The translations under genes and the position numbers were made by a program. Positions 25,972 to 35,620 of a DNA stretch of 36,534 nucleotides are shown piece by piece. The notes under the pieces are model-generated. The model searched no databases. It saw only the letters and a program-made list of their open reading frames with translations, and was not told the origin of the DNA. The stretch lies in assembly GCA_947458785.1 (NCBI GenBank), contig CANGZU010000009.1, positions 1-36,534 of the forward strand, written 5' to 3'. How positions within the stretch are numbered: the first letter of the stretch is position 1; each line of letters opens with the position of its first letter. The stretch comes from Ignavibacteria bacterium (GTDB lineage: Bacteria; Bacteroidota; Ignavibacteria; Kapaibacteriales; Kapaibacteriaceae).

Positions 25972-26472
25972 ATGAACATTGTTTCGCCGAGAATTCTCGT
26001 AGCATTACTCGCAGTAACACTGGCTGCTTGTGGAGGACTTGATCCTGAAGCTGTGCGCCCGTTTAGCGGACTGCGAGGTACGATTCGTTACGTAGGGGGC
26101 TCTGCAGGATGGCCAACCGACACCATCTACGATTTACGTGTCGTGGCATTCGAGCAACAGCCAACAGAGCCCAATCAGGTGCTGTTGGCGCTAGCGGCGC
26201 AGACTGCGGCGTATTCACCTGTGATGTTGCCCGTAAATGTTGACTCTACGACATATGTGCTGGAAGTATTGGGAACTCCCCGAACGTTTCAATACGTCGT
26301 TGTTGCAATGCAAAGTGGACCCGATTTTCTCAAGGACTGGATTATGCTTGACGTCTTTGCCCCGTCGGGTAATCCAGCACAACCTGGTCGAGTTGTCGTG
26401 CCATCTGGAGGCACAGTTCCAATTGATTTTAGAGTAGATTTTGCAAACCTTCCTCCCCAGCCTTTCCCATGA
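25972..26472 (+). CDS. Lipoprotein of unknown function, paired with a TonB-dependent receptor
   Basis: I do not recognise the family. The ATG at 25972 gives a compact lipoprotein signal (MNIVSPRILVALLAVTLAAC) with lipidated Cys20 and a 166-residue product. ATG at 25951 and TTG at 25936 are alternative starts. The mature part looks like a beta-sandwich: it opens with F-S-G-L-R-G-T-I-R-Y-V-G-G and has alternating hydrophobic strands and a Pro-rich end. It contains two long Ala/Val-rich strands (about residues 75-110). The stop overlaps the start of the receptor gene (ATGA), so the two are translationally coupled. Lipoproteins in this position often act as surface ligand-binding partners of the receptor, which is only a suggestion here. 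Confidence 0.8.
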   Translation: MNIVSPRILVALLAVTLAACGGLDPEAVRPFSGLRGTIRYVGGSAGWPTDTIYDLRVVAFEQQPTEPNQVLLALAAQTAAYSPVMLPVNVDSTTYVLEVLGTPRTFQYVVVAMQSGPDFLKDWIMLDVFAPSGNPAQPGRVVVPSGGTVPIDFRVDFANLPPQPFP

Positions 26473-28676
26473 TCAGAGTGATTCATGTTGCCTGTTTGCT
26501 TTTGGGGATGCTGCTAGGCACGCAAACACTGCCCAGCCAGAGCATCTTGTTGAAAGGGGCAGTTGAAGACTCTGCCACCCGGGAGTCCATTGTGGGAGCA
26601 ACGGTTCGAATTGAACCGGGTAAGAATGGAACATACACGTCATCTAAGGGTACGTTTCGCATCTCCTGCCCCTCGCCTGCGCGCATTAGTGCCACTTTGG
26701 TAGTGAGTGCTGTCGGTTATGAGACCTATCGAAGGCCACTTACAACGTTTGAGCTTGATGATGACGTATCGAATGTGATGGTCTTGCTGCAAAGGTCAAC
26801 TCTTGTGCGAGACGAAGTGATCGTCTCGGCCAACAAACGGATACAAGCGGTTCAGGATGTTCCGATCAGTGTTTCCATTATGAAGGCTCAGGACCTACAA
26901 CAGCGAGGAATCGTGAGGCTTGATGATGCACTGAGATACGTTAGCGGCATTACAGTGGTTAAAGATCAAGTGAACATCCGAGGTGCTTCAGGTTTTGCTC
27001 TAGGTGTTGGATCGCGCACAGCCATACTTCTCGATGGCTTCTCCCTCCTATCTGGCGACAATGGTGATATCAAGTTCGACGTGCTTCCAGTGATGGACAT
27101 CGAGCGTGTTGAGATTATTAAGGGGGCCGGTTCAGCGCTTTACGGCACTGGCGCTTTGGGCGGTGTCGTCAGCATCCAAACCAAGCGTGCGTCGAAAGAG
27201 CTAACGGTAGTGGCCAGAAGTTATGGCGGTCTCTACACAGGCGCTCCGTATGAGCGATGGAGTTATGTCGACAATGGGTTTACCACCCTATCTGGAGCAG
27301 ACGTTCGGGTGGCGCAGCGTGTTGGCAAGTTTGAGTATTCGATCAGTGGCGGTGTTCGAAATGATCAGTCATTTCGTGCTTACGACGGAGCGTTGCGAGG
27401 ATTTGGTTTCACGAAGCTTTCCTACGATCTGGATGATTCGCACACGCTCAAGCTGAATCTGTTTCATGCTGAAGATTCGCGGCAAAACTATCTGTATTGG
27501 AAAGATCTCAAGAATGCCACTGCGCCTTCTGCAAATCAGATCCTTGACGAGCGACTGTTAACGAATAAGACAGCGGCCGGTGTTGAGCATACGTGGTTGA
27601 TGGGCGATAACAGTACGTTGATATCGAGGTACGGGTTCTTTCGAACGGGTTTCGGCTATGAGTATGCAAACTCTACTGAACCGCCCGTGTATTCTATCGC
27701 GAATGCACACAACCTCGACCTGCAGCATAACGCATCAGTGACTGATGATGTGCTGTTAACCAGCGGGCTTTCTGCCCGGCTGAACACGGTTCGTAGTCAG
27801 GTCTATGGTCAGACCGCGCAGCACATCATAAGCCTGTTTAGTCAGGCAGAGTACAAGATCGCCCAAGGTCCAACGCTTACACTTGGCGCACGGCTTGACC
27901 GTGAAGAAACTCAAGGTCTTGGGTCGCATTTGGTGCTTTCTCCGAAAGTCGGACTCTCATGGGCGGTGGACGAGGACATTGCACTGCGTGCGTCAACAGG
28001 GCGTGGTTTTCGTGCCCCAACAGTTGCAGAGCGCTATGCCAACCTGCAATACGGACCATTCAAGGTCAAACCTAATCCATCGGTACAAGCCGAGTATTCA
28101 TGGTCAAGTGAGGTGGGTATCAACTGGAAGACTCGTGCCGTTTTCCCGATAGAGATAGATCTCGCTGTCTTTGACAACGAACTCTTCAGTCTGATTGAGC
28201 CGACGTTTGACCTTAACTCAGCCGATATCCCGATCATCTTTACCAATCTTACGCGAGCCCGGATTCTAGGCGCTGAGCTTTCTGCGCGGATGGCATTTGC
28301 ATCAAATCTCTTTGCTGAGACTGGGCTTACACTCATGAATCCTGTCGATCTGACGCTTGGCTCAACACTCAAGTATCGCAATAAGGTGCTCTGGTATTCC
28401 AGGGCTTCTTGGTCACCACTATCATGGCTGGAAGCACAGCTCGAGTACAGGTATCAAGACCGTGTTGAGGCAATTGACGACAGGTTGGCACTCTTCATTA
28501 CCGATGCAGATGTTCGGGTTCCAGTGCACATTGTTGACGCGCGTATGTTCGTGAACCTTCACAAGACACTGCGCCTGGGAGTGATTGGACGCAACATCCT
28601 CAATTACGCTTACGTGGAAGCTGTTGGCAACCTTGGCCCAACACGCTCGGTGCTATTGCAGCTCGAGTATCGCTGA
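26469..28676 (+). CDS. TonB-dependent outer-membrane receptor with carboxypeptidase-like N-terminal domain
   Basis: The 735-residue protein has a signal peptide (about residues 1-24) and then a carboxypeptidase-regulatory-like domain (about 26-110, starting I-L-L-K-G-A-V-E-D-S). A plug domain (about 118-235) follows, with the motifs VNIRGASGFALGVGSRTAIL and ERVEIIKGAGSALYGTGALG. The rest is a 22-strand-type beta-barrel ending in L-L-Q-L-E-Y-R. Such receptors use TonB energy to import siderophores, vitamin B12, sugars or other ligands. No SusD-like partner is present; instead a small lipoprotein overlaps it upstream. The substrate is unknown. The phosphatase two genes upstream suggests a phosphorylated or phosphate-containing ligand, which is inference only. 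It converges on lptB with a 15 bp gap. Confidence 0.93.
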   Translation: MIRVIHVACLLLGMLLGTQTLPSQSILLKGAVEDSATRESIVGATVRIEPGKNGTYTSSKGTFRISCPSPARISATLVVSAVGYETYRRPLTTFELDDDVSNVMVLLQRSTLVRDEVIVSANKRIQAVQDVPISVSIMKAQDLQQRGIVRLDDALRYVSGITVVKDQVNIRGASGFALGVGSRTAILLDGFSLLSGDNGDIKFDVLPVMDIERVEIIKGAGSALYGTGALGGVVSIQTKRASKELTVVARSYGGLYTGAPYERWSYVDNGFTTLSGADVRVAQRVGKFEYSISGGVRNDQSFRAYDGALRGFGFTKLSYDLDDSHTLKLNLFHAEDSRQNYLYWKDLKNATAPSANQILDERLLTNKTAAGVEHTWLMGDNSTLISRYGFFRTGFGYEYANSTEPPVYSIANAHNLDLQHNASVTDDVLLTSGLSARLNTVRSQVYGQTAQHIISLFSQAEYKIAQGPTLTLGARLDREETQGLGSHLVLSPKVGLSWAVDEDIALRASTGRGFRAPTVAERYANLQYGPFKVKPNPSVQAEYSWSSEVGINWKTRAVFPIEIDLAVFDNELFSLIEPTFDLNSADIPIIFTNLTRARILGAELSARMAFASNLFAETGLTLMNPVDLTLGSTLKYRNKVLWYSRASWSPLSWLEAQLEYRYQDRVEAIDDRLALFITDADVRVPVHIVDARMFVNLHKTLRLGVIGRNILNYAYVEAVGNLGPTRSVLLQLEYR

Positions 28677-28691
28677 TCGAACGGCCGAGAC

Positions 28692-29441
28692 TTAGTAACG
28701 AGCTAGAGAGAAATTCTCGCCGAGATAACGCTTTCTGACCTCTGCATTCGAGGCAACCTCGTCAGCTGTGCCGCTAACATAGATAGCACCATCTATCAGG
28801 ATGTATGCCCTATCAGTAATGCTCAATGTCTCATGCACATTGTGGTCGGTAATGAGAACCCCGATACCCTTGTGTTTGAGTTCTTTTACGATGGTCATGA
28901 TGTCTTCGACGGCGATCGGATCGATACCCGCGAAAGGTTCATCAAGAAGTACAAACTTGGGGTTGGTTGCAATCGCTCGTGCGATCTCACAGCGGCGACG
29001 CTCGCCCCCTGAGAGCATATAGCCTTTGCTTTTACGAATATGCGTGATACGAAAATCGTTCAGAAGCTCTTCAAGCCTGTCGTTTCGCTCTTTTGCAGAA
29101 ACGGACTGAAGCTGGAGAATTGCAAGAATGTTCTCTTCCACAGACATGCGTCGGAATATCGAAGGTTCCTGCGGAAGGTATGCAAGGCCTAATTGAGCTC
29201 GGCGGTACATGGCCATACGCGTGATGTCTTTATCGTCGAGGTGCACGCTACCAGACTCCGGTGGAATCATTCCGGTGATCATGTAGAAGGTTGTTGTCTT
29301 GCCAGCACCGTTCGGACCGAGCAGTCCTACGCATTCTCCCTGGTGCACTTCGAGCGTGCTCCCCTGAACGACAACGCGCTTCTTGTAAACCTTGCGAAGC
29401 CCTTCGGCTCTGAGTATGCTAACGTGTTTAGTATCTGACAC
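28692..29441 (-). CDS. lptB: LPS export ABC transporter ATP-binding protein
   Basis: LptB powers extraction of lipopolysaccharide from the inner membrane with LptF and LptG. From the GTG at 29441 the protein has 249 residues, the usual size. Walker A is GPNGAGKT at 42-49, the signature LSGGE at 143-147 (followed by RRR) and Walker B VLLDEP at 164-169. The [14 protein letters not shown] segment is characteristic of LptB rather than amino-acid or lipid importers. An adjacent GTG at 29444 is an equal alternative. The open frame reaches 29645 but that part overlaps htrA and is rejected. The start overlaps the htrA end by 14 bp, so the two are likely coupled. Confidence 0.92.
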   Translation of the reverse strand: MSDTKHVSILRAEGLRKVYKKRVVVQGSTLEVHQGECVGLLGPNGAGKTTTFYMITGMIPPESGSVHLDDKDITRMAMYRRAQLGLAYLPQEPSIFRRMSVEENILAILQLQSVSAKERNDRLEELLNDFRITHIRKSKGYMLSGGERRRCEIARAIATNPKFVLLDEPFAGIDPIAVEDIMTIVKELKHKGIGVLITDHNVHETLSITDRAYILIDGAIYVSGTADEVASNAEVRKRYLGENFSLARY

Positions 29442-30633
29442 CACCGCCTCGTGGACGTTTCTTGAGTTGGAGAGAAACCGTTCGCTCTTTGCCATCGTGT
29501 AGAACCGAAAGCTTGAGTACTTGATTGGTCTCGCCATCCAAGATCGCAATGTTAAGGTCCTCATCTCGAAGCGTCGGTATGCCGTCGACAGCAATGATAA
29601 CATCTCCGGGCTCAATTCCAGCTGCATCGGCTGGACTATCGGCAAGTACCTGACTTACAAGGATGCCATCATCGACACGAAGCCGGTAGTAGTCTCGCAC
29701 CTCTTCGTTAATCGCGGTGACTTTCATTCCTGTCCAGAAATCGCGGTCAATGCTTCCTCGACTCTTGAGCTTCTCATAGATCATCCGAATACGATCAATC
29801 GGAATAGCAAATCCAATTCCGATGCTGCCTGCGCCTCGGGAGCTGGTTGCTGTAGAATAAATCACCGTATTCATGCCGATGACATCACCGTTCGCGTTGA
29901 CAAGCGGACCGCCGGAGTTTCCCGACGAAATGGCAGCATCGGTTTGAATCATATTGCGATACACACGATCAATTCCTGGTTGATCCGACTGCGAAAAGCT
30001 CACCCCGCTGTTGGAGACCACACCAACAGTAACTGTGGGCTTGGCATTATTGTCAAATAGACCGAAGGGGTTACCAAAGGCAATGGCCCATTCACCAACT
30101 TCTACCTCAGCACTACTTGCCATCTGGAGAGACGGGAAACCTCTGCCATCAATCTTGAGCAACGTGATATCCGAAGTGGGATCGGTGCCAATGATTGTGG
30201 CATCATGCTTTGTACCATTCGTTAATGTCACGACGATTTTCGAAGCATTTCCTGCCACATGGTCGTTGGTCAGAATGTAGCCATCCGGACTGATGATGAA
30301 GCCCGATCCCAGTGATCGCACCTCGTAATCCTGCTTGTAGGTCCTCGAGCGGCGTCCGTAGAACTGTTCTAAAAACGGGTCACGAAAAAAGTCGTCGATC
30401 GGATCGCGATAGTATTGCGTTCGTGTCTCGGTAACGTTTATTCCGACCACGGCCGGCGAGCAGCGCTGGACCGCACGAGTGATGGCATTCCGCCTATTTG
30501 TGCCAATGTCATCGTCGCCGAGCACGTAGTTGCCATATGACACACTTGCGGGCGAGGCCAGCATGTTCAAAGGGTGAGCTGCCATGGCTAGCAGAACAGC
30601 GGTTATAAGAGGGTGACGAAGGAGTTGCTTCAT
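29428..30633 (-). CDS. HtrA/DegP-like periplasmic serine protease with one PDZ domain
   Basis: The 401-residue protein starts at the ATG at 30633 with a signal peptide ([20 protein letters not shown] and on). The trypsin-like catalytic triad is His125 ([10 protein letters not shown]), Asp155 (PTSDITLLK) and Ser240 (SGNSGGPL). A single PDZ domain lies near residues 310-395 (A-G-I-E-P-G-D-V-I). Many Bacteroidota HtrA proteins have two PDZ domains, so this is the shorter, DegS/HtrA2-like form. It degrades or refolds damaged envelope proteins. The LQ loop region after residue 75 is rich in Tyr, Asp and Arg, as in DegP. It is divergent from priA and a -7 element lies 23 bp upstream. lptB follows with an overlap. 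Confidence 0.93.
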   Translation of the reverse strand: MKQLLRHPLITAVLLAMAAHPLNMLASPASVSYGNYVLGDDDIGTNRRNAITRAVQRCSPAVVGINVTETRTQYYRDPIDDFFRDPFLEQFYGRRSRTYKQDYEVRSLGSGFIISPDGYILTNDHVAGNASKIVVTLTNGTKHDATIIGTDPTSDITLLKIDGRGFPSLQMASSAEVEVGEWAIAFGNPFGLFDNNAKPTVTVGVVSNSGVSFSQSDQPGIDRVYRNMIQTDAAISSGNSGGPLVNANGDVIGMNTVIYSTATSSRGAGSIGIGFAIPIDRIRMIYEKLKSRGSIDRDFWTGMKVTAINEEVRDYYRLRVDDGILVSQVLADSPADAAGIEPGDVIIAVDGIPTLRDEDLNIAILDGETNQVLKLSVLHDGKERTVSLQLKKRPRGGGVRY

Positions 30634-30656
30634 GGCATTAATGGTCGATTTGACAG

Positions 30657-30664
30657 CAAAATTA
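30657..30664 (-). promoter_or_regulatory. Candidate -7 promoter element (TAATTTTG) of the htrA-lptB pair
   Basis: TAATTTTG on the minus strand matches TAnnTTTG and ends 23 bp before the htrA ATG. It lies in the 61 bp gap between htrA and priA. No good -33 TTG is seen. For priA, a one-mismatch element (TATCTTCG, 30681-30688) lies just before its ATG. Confidence 0.4.
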
Positions 30665-30694
30665 TTGCCCCGAATCGAAGTATCTTCGTTGCCC

Positions 30695-33202
30695 ATGTAC
30701 GTTCGCGTTGCACTCCCCGTCCCCCGTCTTGAAGCCCTGACGTACCTCGTCGACACAGATGATGCTCTCGTGGCCGGTGTCCGCGTTGTTGTCCCTCTTG
30801 GAAAGCGGACGCTTATAGGAACGGTCGTCGAAGTAAATGTCGAACCCGTTGAAGGGACCAAGGCCATTCTTGAGATCCTTGATGAGCGGCCTACGTTCTC
30901 GCGAGAGCTGCTGGAGCTTACACGCAGGGTTGCCGAATATTATCTGTGCTCATGGGGAGAGGTCCTGCATGCTGCAGTCCCCAGCGGGATGCAGCCGAAT
31001 GTTGTGATGCGCATCCACGTCGAGCGGCCACTGTCGACGTCTGAGTATGAATCCATGAAACGGAAGGCACCAAAGCGGGCCCATCTGCTGCGCATCCTTG
31101 ATGAAAGCAAGGGAGACGTCACGGTTGCCTATCTGCAAAAGCAAGCGGCAACAGCCTATGTGGGAGACCAGCTTGACGCCCTTGTGCGTGATGGCTGGAT
31201 CTCGATTTCTATACATGAATCACGGCCCGTTAAGGGGCGAACGGTCCGTTGTGTCCGCTTAGCAGATGACCTTCTGGCCGAGAGCCAGCGTCTGCGGGCC
31301 GCACTCGATCATCTCGACAGCAGAGCCCCCAAACAGTCTCTTGCGCTAGCCTTTGTTGCCATGCACAAATCAGATAGCCCCTTGTCAGTCGCCACGCTGG
31401 CTGATTCCACGGGTGTTGGTGTTAGCAGTATTGATGCTCTCATTGAGAAAGGGCTTCTCTCGGCGTTTCAGACCGACTATGCCTACGGATACTCGGGTGC
31501 CCAGCTTGTTCAACGTGATGAACGATCCGTTGACCTGACCAACGAGCAGCAGGCTGCAGTTACAGCAATTGAGAAGAGTATTGGACTTCAACGCTTTGAT
31601 GTTCACATGTTGCAAGGTGTCACTGGTTCTGGTAAGACAATCGTGTATCAGCGCATCATTGACGGAGTTCTGAGACAAAAGAAGAGAGCACTCGTCCTTG
31701 TTCCAGAGATTGCTCTTACACCGCAGCTAGGCGATCGATTTGCCGCACTCTATGGCTCACGGGTGGCCGTGCTCCATTCGCGAGTTTCAATGGGCGAGCG
31801 TGTCCAGACATGGAATCGCATTGCTCGTGGAGAAGTTGATGTGGTGCTTGGAGCACGATCGTCTGTCTATGTCAACCTGCCTGATCTGGGTGTAATCATA
31901 GTTGACGAGGAGCATGAGCCTTCGTATAAACAGGACGAACCAGCTCCGCGATATCATGGCCGGGATGTTGCCATGATGCGTGGACAGATAGAGCACTGTC
32001 CGGTTGTCCTGGGGTCTGCTACACCATCACTGGAGTCGTACCATAATGTGGTAACCAAGCGCTTCTCGCATCATCGATTAACGACACGGGCTGATGGCGC
32101 ACTGTTTCCTGAAGTGCGTGTTGTTGATATGCGCGCAGCTCGGAAGACACGTCAGGTTGAAGGAGCTTTTGCGGTTGAAACGTTGATTGCCATGGCTGAG
32201 CGTATTCGACAGCGGGAAGGTGTGCTTGTGTTCATGAATAAGCGTGGATATGCGTCACACATGCAGTGCGGAGATTGTGGTGCCGTGCCAACATGTGAGC
32301 ATTGTGACGTTGCGCTAACGTTTCACAAGCACCCCAATGTTTTACGTTGTCACTACTGCGGTTTTACCGAGCAGTTTCACAGCGCATGCACCACGTGTGG
32401 GAGTACAGAGGTTCAAGATGTGGGAACAGGCACCCAACGGCTTGAAGAGGAGTTAACAGAATCGCTGCGGTCATACATAGATCGATCACCAATGATTGCG
32501 CGGATGGATGCCGACAGCACAGCACGAAAGGGCCAACATCGAAATCTGTTACAGCAATTCAGTGATGGGACAATAGACGTCCTTGTCGGCACCCAAATGG
32601 TGGCCAAGGGGCTAGACATTGAACGATGTACCTTAGTCGTTGTGGCAAATGCAGATCAGTCACTCTACCATGCAGACTTTCGTGCAAGTGAGCGTACGTT
32701 ACAGCTGCTGCTTCAAGTCAGTGGCCGTGCAGGCAGGCATGCGAGTAAGCCCGGCTCTGTGTTGTTGCAGTCATTCGCACCAGAGCACCCCACTATGCAA
32801 ATGTGTCAGCAAGGAGAGCGCAATCAGAACGTGTTGCTCACATGGTACGAATCCGAGTATGCAACACGCCGCGAAGTCGTGTATCCCCCATTCGCCCGGT
32901 TTATCGTTGTTGAGGTTAAGTCCTCATTGGAACACTTAGCCCAACAACATGCCGAGATTCTTCATGCATTACTTCCGAAAAATGAACCTACACTTACGTG
33001 CTATCCTGCAAGCCCTCCTTCGGTGCCCCGAGTGCGTAATGTCTATCGCAGGATTATCGTCATTAAAAACGATAAGCAGCTTGATCCCTCTGGACAGGTT
33101 TGTAGGTCTTATCTGCGGGCTATGATCAACGAGTATACCTCAAAGCATGGTGCATCTGATGTCAGAGTTGCAATCGATGTGGATGCTCGAGGATCCTGGT
33201 AG
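30695..33202 (+). CDS. priA: Primosomal protein N' (replication restart helicase)
   Basis: PriA recognises stalled forks and reloads the replisome. I chose the ATG at 30695 (835 residues), where the protein begins MYVRVALPVPRLEALTYLV, typical of the 3'-DNA-binding domain; the frame extends to 30632 without family similarity. Walker A GVTGSGKT lies near 308-315 and the DEEH box near 404-407. The zinc-binding insertion near 525-570 has four CxxC pairs (CGDC, CEHC, CHYC, CTTC). C-terminal helicase motifs with Q-M-V-A-K-G-L-D and S-G-R-A-G-R follow. Its stop codon is directly adjacent to the stop of the convergent DUF5686 gene. Confidence 0.95.
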   Translation: MYVRVALPVPRLEALTYLVDTDDALVAGVRVVVPLGKRTLIGTVVEVNVEPVEGTKAILEILDERPTFSRELLELTRRVAEYYLCSWGEVLHAAVPSGMQPNVVMRIHVERPLSTSEYESMKRKAPKRAHLLRILDESKGDVTVAYLQKQAATAYVGDQLDALVRDGWISISIHESRPVKGRTVRCVRLADDLLAESQRLRAALDHLDSRAPKQSLALAFVAMHKSDSPLSVATLADSTGVGVSSIDALIEKGLLSAFQTDYAYGYSGAQLVQRDERSVDLTNEQQAAVTAIEKSIGLQRFDVHMLQGVTGSGKTIVYQRIIDGVLRQKKRALVLVPEIALTPQLGDRFAALYGSRVAVLHSRVSMGERVQTWNRIARGEVDVVLGARSSVYVNLPDLGVIIVDEEHEPSYKQDEPAPRYHGRDVAMMRGQIEHCPVVLGSATPSLESYHNVVTKRFSHHRLTTRADGALFPEVRVVDMRAARKTRQVEGAFAVETLIAMAERIRQREGVLVFMNKRGYASHMQCGDCGAVPTCEHCDVALTFHKHPNVLRCHYCGFTEQFHSACTTCGSTEVQDVGTGTQRLEEELTESLRSYIDRSPMIARMDADSTARKGQHRNLLQQFSDGTIDVLVGTQMVAKGLDIERCTLVVVANADQSLYHADFRASERTLQLLLQVSGRAGRHASKPGSVLLQSFAPEHPTMQMCQQGERNQNVLLTWYESEYATRREVVYPPFARFIVVEVKSSLEHLAQQHAEILHALLPKNEPTLTCYPASPPSVPRVRNVYRRIIVIKNDKQLDPSGQVCRSYLRAMINEYTSKHGASDVRVAIDVDARGSW

Positions 33203-35620
33203 TTAAAACAGCGCGTTTCCGATAGTGATTCGGAATTCTGGTTTGTCGCGTTGTGACAGGCGCGCGTTGATATCGAGTCGAAGAAAGATCAACAGACGGT
33301 TGATGCTCAAGCCGGCATCGTAGTAGAATCGATCTGCAGTTGTAACAGTTGACTGCAAGAGAGGTTTGTATCGCTCACGTGTGTCATCAGAAAACGATGT
33401 CCAGGCAAACCCTCCAAAGACGATGAACTCGAGACCAAATGATGCGATGTTAGGAATGCGCAATACACCAGGAATGACCTCGCCAAAATTGTGGCTCATG
33501 GTCATCACGAATGAACGATCTCCGTAAAATTCCTTGACGCTCATTCCTCGAAACGCATTTCCGACGGCAATGCCGTTCAGTCCGGACTCAGTACTCATGA
33601 AGCGTTGAGGGGGCACTGCTCCCCATGACCAGCTCCCGGAGATAGAAACATCAAGTGTCCACAGCGGAAGAGTCGCAGTTCGCACAAATCCTTGCCAGTT
33701 GAGCAATGAGAACGAATGATCTCCTCCGAGTATCCCTGCATCTGCCGTTTCAATGCTGACGTTTAAACCACTGCGCGAGACTCGCCGAAATGGGAAGTAA
33801 TCCAAGGATAGCTCGCCTGATAATGAGACGTATCTCCCCTCAGCAATGCTGGGATTCAAACGCTGTGAGCCGCGGCGAGGCAGTAAATGGAAGTACGACA
33901 ATGATGACTCGGCCGAGCGATCATCGGACGAACGATAGCGCAAAACAAAACTGCTCGGACGAATAAACTGATCTTGTCCGAGGAACCTGAGCTGACCCCA
34001 ACTGTAGGATAGTCCTAGTGTTGACCCAGTGCTGTAGTAATAATCACCGTAGTCGTTTCCGAAGAGCAGCGTCGTTACCGCGATGAGGTTCTGACGGACA
34101 AGATTGGGATTGTCTCGTCTGATGAGTTCCCTGCCATGGGAAACTGACAGTCGCAGCTTCTCACGAGCATCAAATGGTAACGAGATACTGCCCGTGTAGT
34201 ACCAGTGGTTGTCACTGAAACCATATCCCCCAGTGAGTTTGGTGTCAAACACACCCTCAATACGATGTGATAGTCCCACACCAAGGTAGAGACCATGAAT
34301 GCTGTTGTATCGGATGATATCATCAAACCCCGTAAACGGCGGACGTCGCAGAGCTGCTAGTCCGCGACGTATGGGCGCGAAGAAGCGGTTCAACAAGGAG
34401 CTCTCGAGACTATCAGGGTTGTTGACAAACGTGTTGATCTCTTGATAAGCGAGCTCCTCCTCCGGCTGCAGGGGAAGCTTGGTGTTTACGCTCCAGTAGC
34501 TGGAATCGAAAACGGTGGCTTCTGGTAAGATCTCAACACGCTTTTGGTCAAACAGATAATCAGGAATTCCTGGGTTAATCTGATAGTCATAACAATAGGT
34601 GTCGATGTCAATGTCGAGCCTTGGCGAGATGATCCAGAACAAGGATGCCTCAAGTGTACTTTCGATCGAAAGAGCTTCGGGAACTACCATGCTATCTTGA
34701 AGTTGGAAGGTCTGGCGATAGGTAAGCTGTGCATCGAATGGCAGATTCACAGAGGGGGTCGGGATAAGCTGCACTTCAACGGGCGTGTGCGTCTGCTGGT
34801 CAATGTATACATATCCGTCAAACGCCCTGCGCAAGGGGCTCTTGGGATGCACCTCGAGTTTTACGGTGTCATCGTCATCACGCGTTCGAAGGGTGAAGTC
34901 ATAGACATCAAGGGCATCGCTCGCAAACGGTGAGTCGATCTCTTCACCCAGGATTGTGACGACGTCTTCGAAGGCATTGAGATTGGTGCCGAAGGTAACG
35001 GTGTTTGCCTGCGACGGAACATTCGCGGTCTGACGGCGCTGAATGATCTCGTTATAGTAGTTGTCCTTTTGCTTGAAGTAACCTTTGGAAAACGACTCGA
35101 GTATGCTAACGATCGTTGAATCGCCTCTGCCTGTGCTCCGAAGGGCAGTTGTTGTGTCAGTGGTGGCAATGAACTTCGTATAAAGCATGTAGGTATAGCT
35201 TTGTAAGCGAGATTCCTGATCGCGCTTTCTGGCAAGTACCTGCCTCATGATCTGCCGTGCTGGGTCCTCGGCAGACACTACGACTTCCGATGTGCGCATT
35301 GTGCGTGGTACCAGCGAAACAACAATCGTTGTATCCCGCATAGGTACTCTGATGGTATCTGTACCGTAGCCAAGCAGCGTGATAACGATCGTCGAACTGT
35401 CGGTTGTAACTGGCGTGATTCGCAGTGAAAATCTCCCGTACTTGTCTGCCAAGACAGAGTTCTTCGCCGACAGATCTCTAACCCGCGCAAAACCGAGGGG
35501 GCGTAATGTCGAGTCCTCTACGATCCTACCACTGATCGTTACAGACCTTTGTTGAGCTCCCACTTCAGTAGTAGCAATCACAAGAGTCATCAAGACCAAC
35601 AGTTGCACGTGCATGATCAT
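33203..35620 (-). CDS. DUF5686-type outer-membrane protein with carboxypeptidase-like N-terminal domain
   Basis: The 805-residue protein has a signal peptide (about residues 1-23) and a carboxypeptidase-regulatory-like beta-sandwich (about 25-112, V-T-I-S-G-R-I-V-E-D-S). A DUF5686 region (about 120-390) and a long beta-barrel-like C-terminal part ending in an F (I-G-N-A-L-F) follow. Members are conserved in Bacteroidota and sit in the outer membrane; their function is unsettled. The terminal Phe and the alternating aromatic strands support outer-membrane insertion. The start overlaps the stop of the upstream solute-binding-protein gene (ATGA); ATG at 35614 is an alternative start. It ends with zero spacing against priA. 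The family assignment is from remembered architecture. Confidence 0.82.
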   Translation of the reverse strand: MIMHVQLLVLMTLVIATTEVGAQQRSVTISGRIVEDSTLRPLGFARVRDLSAKNSVLADKYGRFSLRITPVTTDSSTIVITLLGYGTDTIRVPMRDTTIVVSLVPRTMRTSEVVVSAEDPARQIMRQVLARKRDQESRLQSYTYMLYTKFIATTDTTTALRSTGRGDSTIVSILESFSKGYFKQKDNYYNEIIQRRQTANVPSQANTVTFGTNLNAFEDVVTILGEEIDSPFASDALDVYDFTLRTRDDDDTVKLEVHPKSPLRRAFDGYVYIDQQTHTPVEVQLIPTPSVNLPFDAQLTYRQTFQLQDSMVVPEALSIESTLEASLFWIISPRLDIDIDTYCYDYQINPGIPDYLFDQKRVEILPEATVFDSSYWSVNTKLPLQPEEELAYQEINTFVNNPDSLESSLLNRFFAPIRRGLAALRRPPFTGFDDIIRYNSIHGLYLGVGLSHRIEGVFDTKLTGGYGFSDNHWYYTGSISLPFDAREKLRLSVSHGRELIRRDNPNLVRQNLIAVTTLLFGNDYGDYYYSTGSTLGLSYSWGQLRFLGQDQFIRPSSFVLRYRSSDDRSAESSLSYFHLLPRRGSQRLNPSIAEGRYVSLSGELSLDYFPFRRVSRSGLNVSIETADAGILGGDHSFSLLNWQGFVRTATLPLWTLDVSISGSWSWGAVPPQRFMSTESGLNGIAVGNAFRGMSVKEFYGDRSFVMTMSHNFGEVIPGVLRIPNIASFGLEFIVFGGFAWTSFSDDTRERYKPLLQSTVTTADRFYYDAGLSINRLLIFLRLDINARLSQRDKPEFRITIGNALF

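Noticed and set aside
29442-29645. N-terminal extension of lptB to 29645
   Set aside because: It lies inside htrA in another frame, and LptB similarity begins only after the GTG at 29441.
30634-30867. N-terminal extension of the HtrA protein to 30867
   Set aside because: It would run antisense through the start of priA and put about 78 Ser/Thr/Arg-rich residues ahead of a clear signal peptide.
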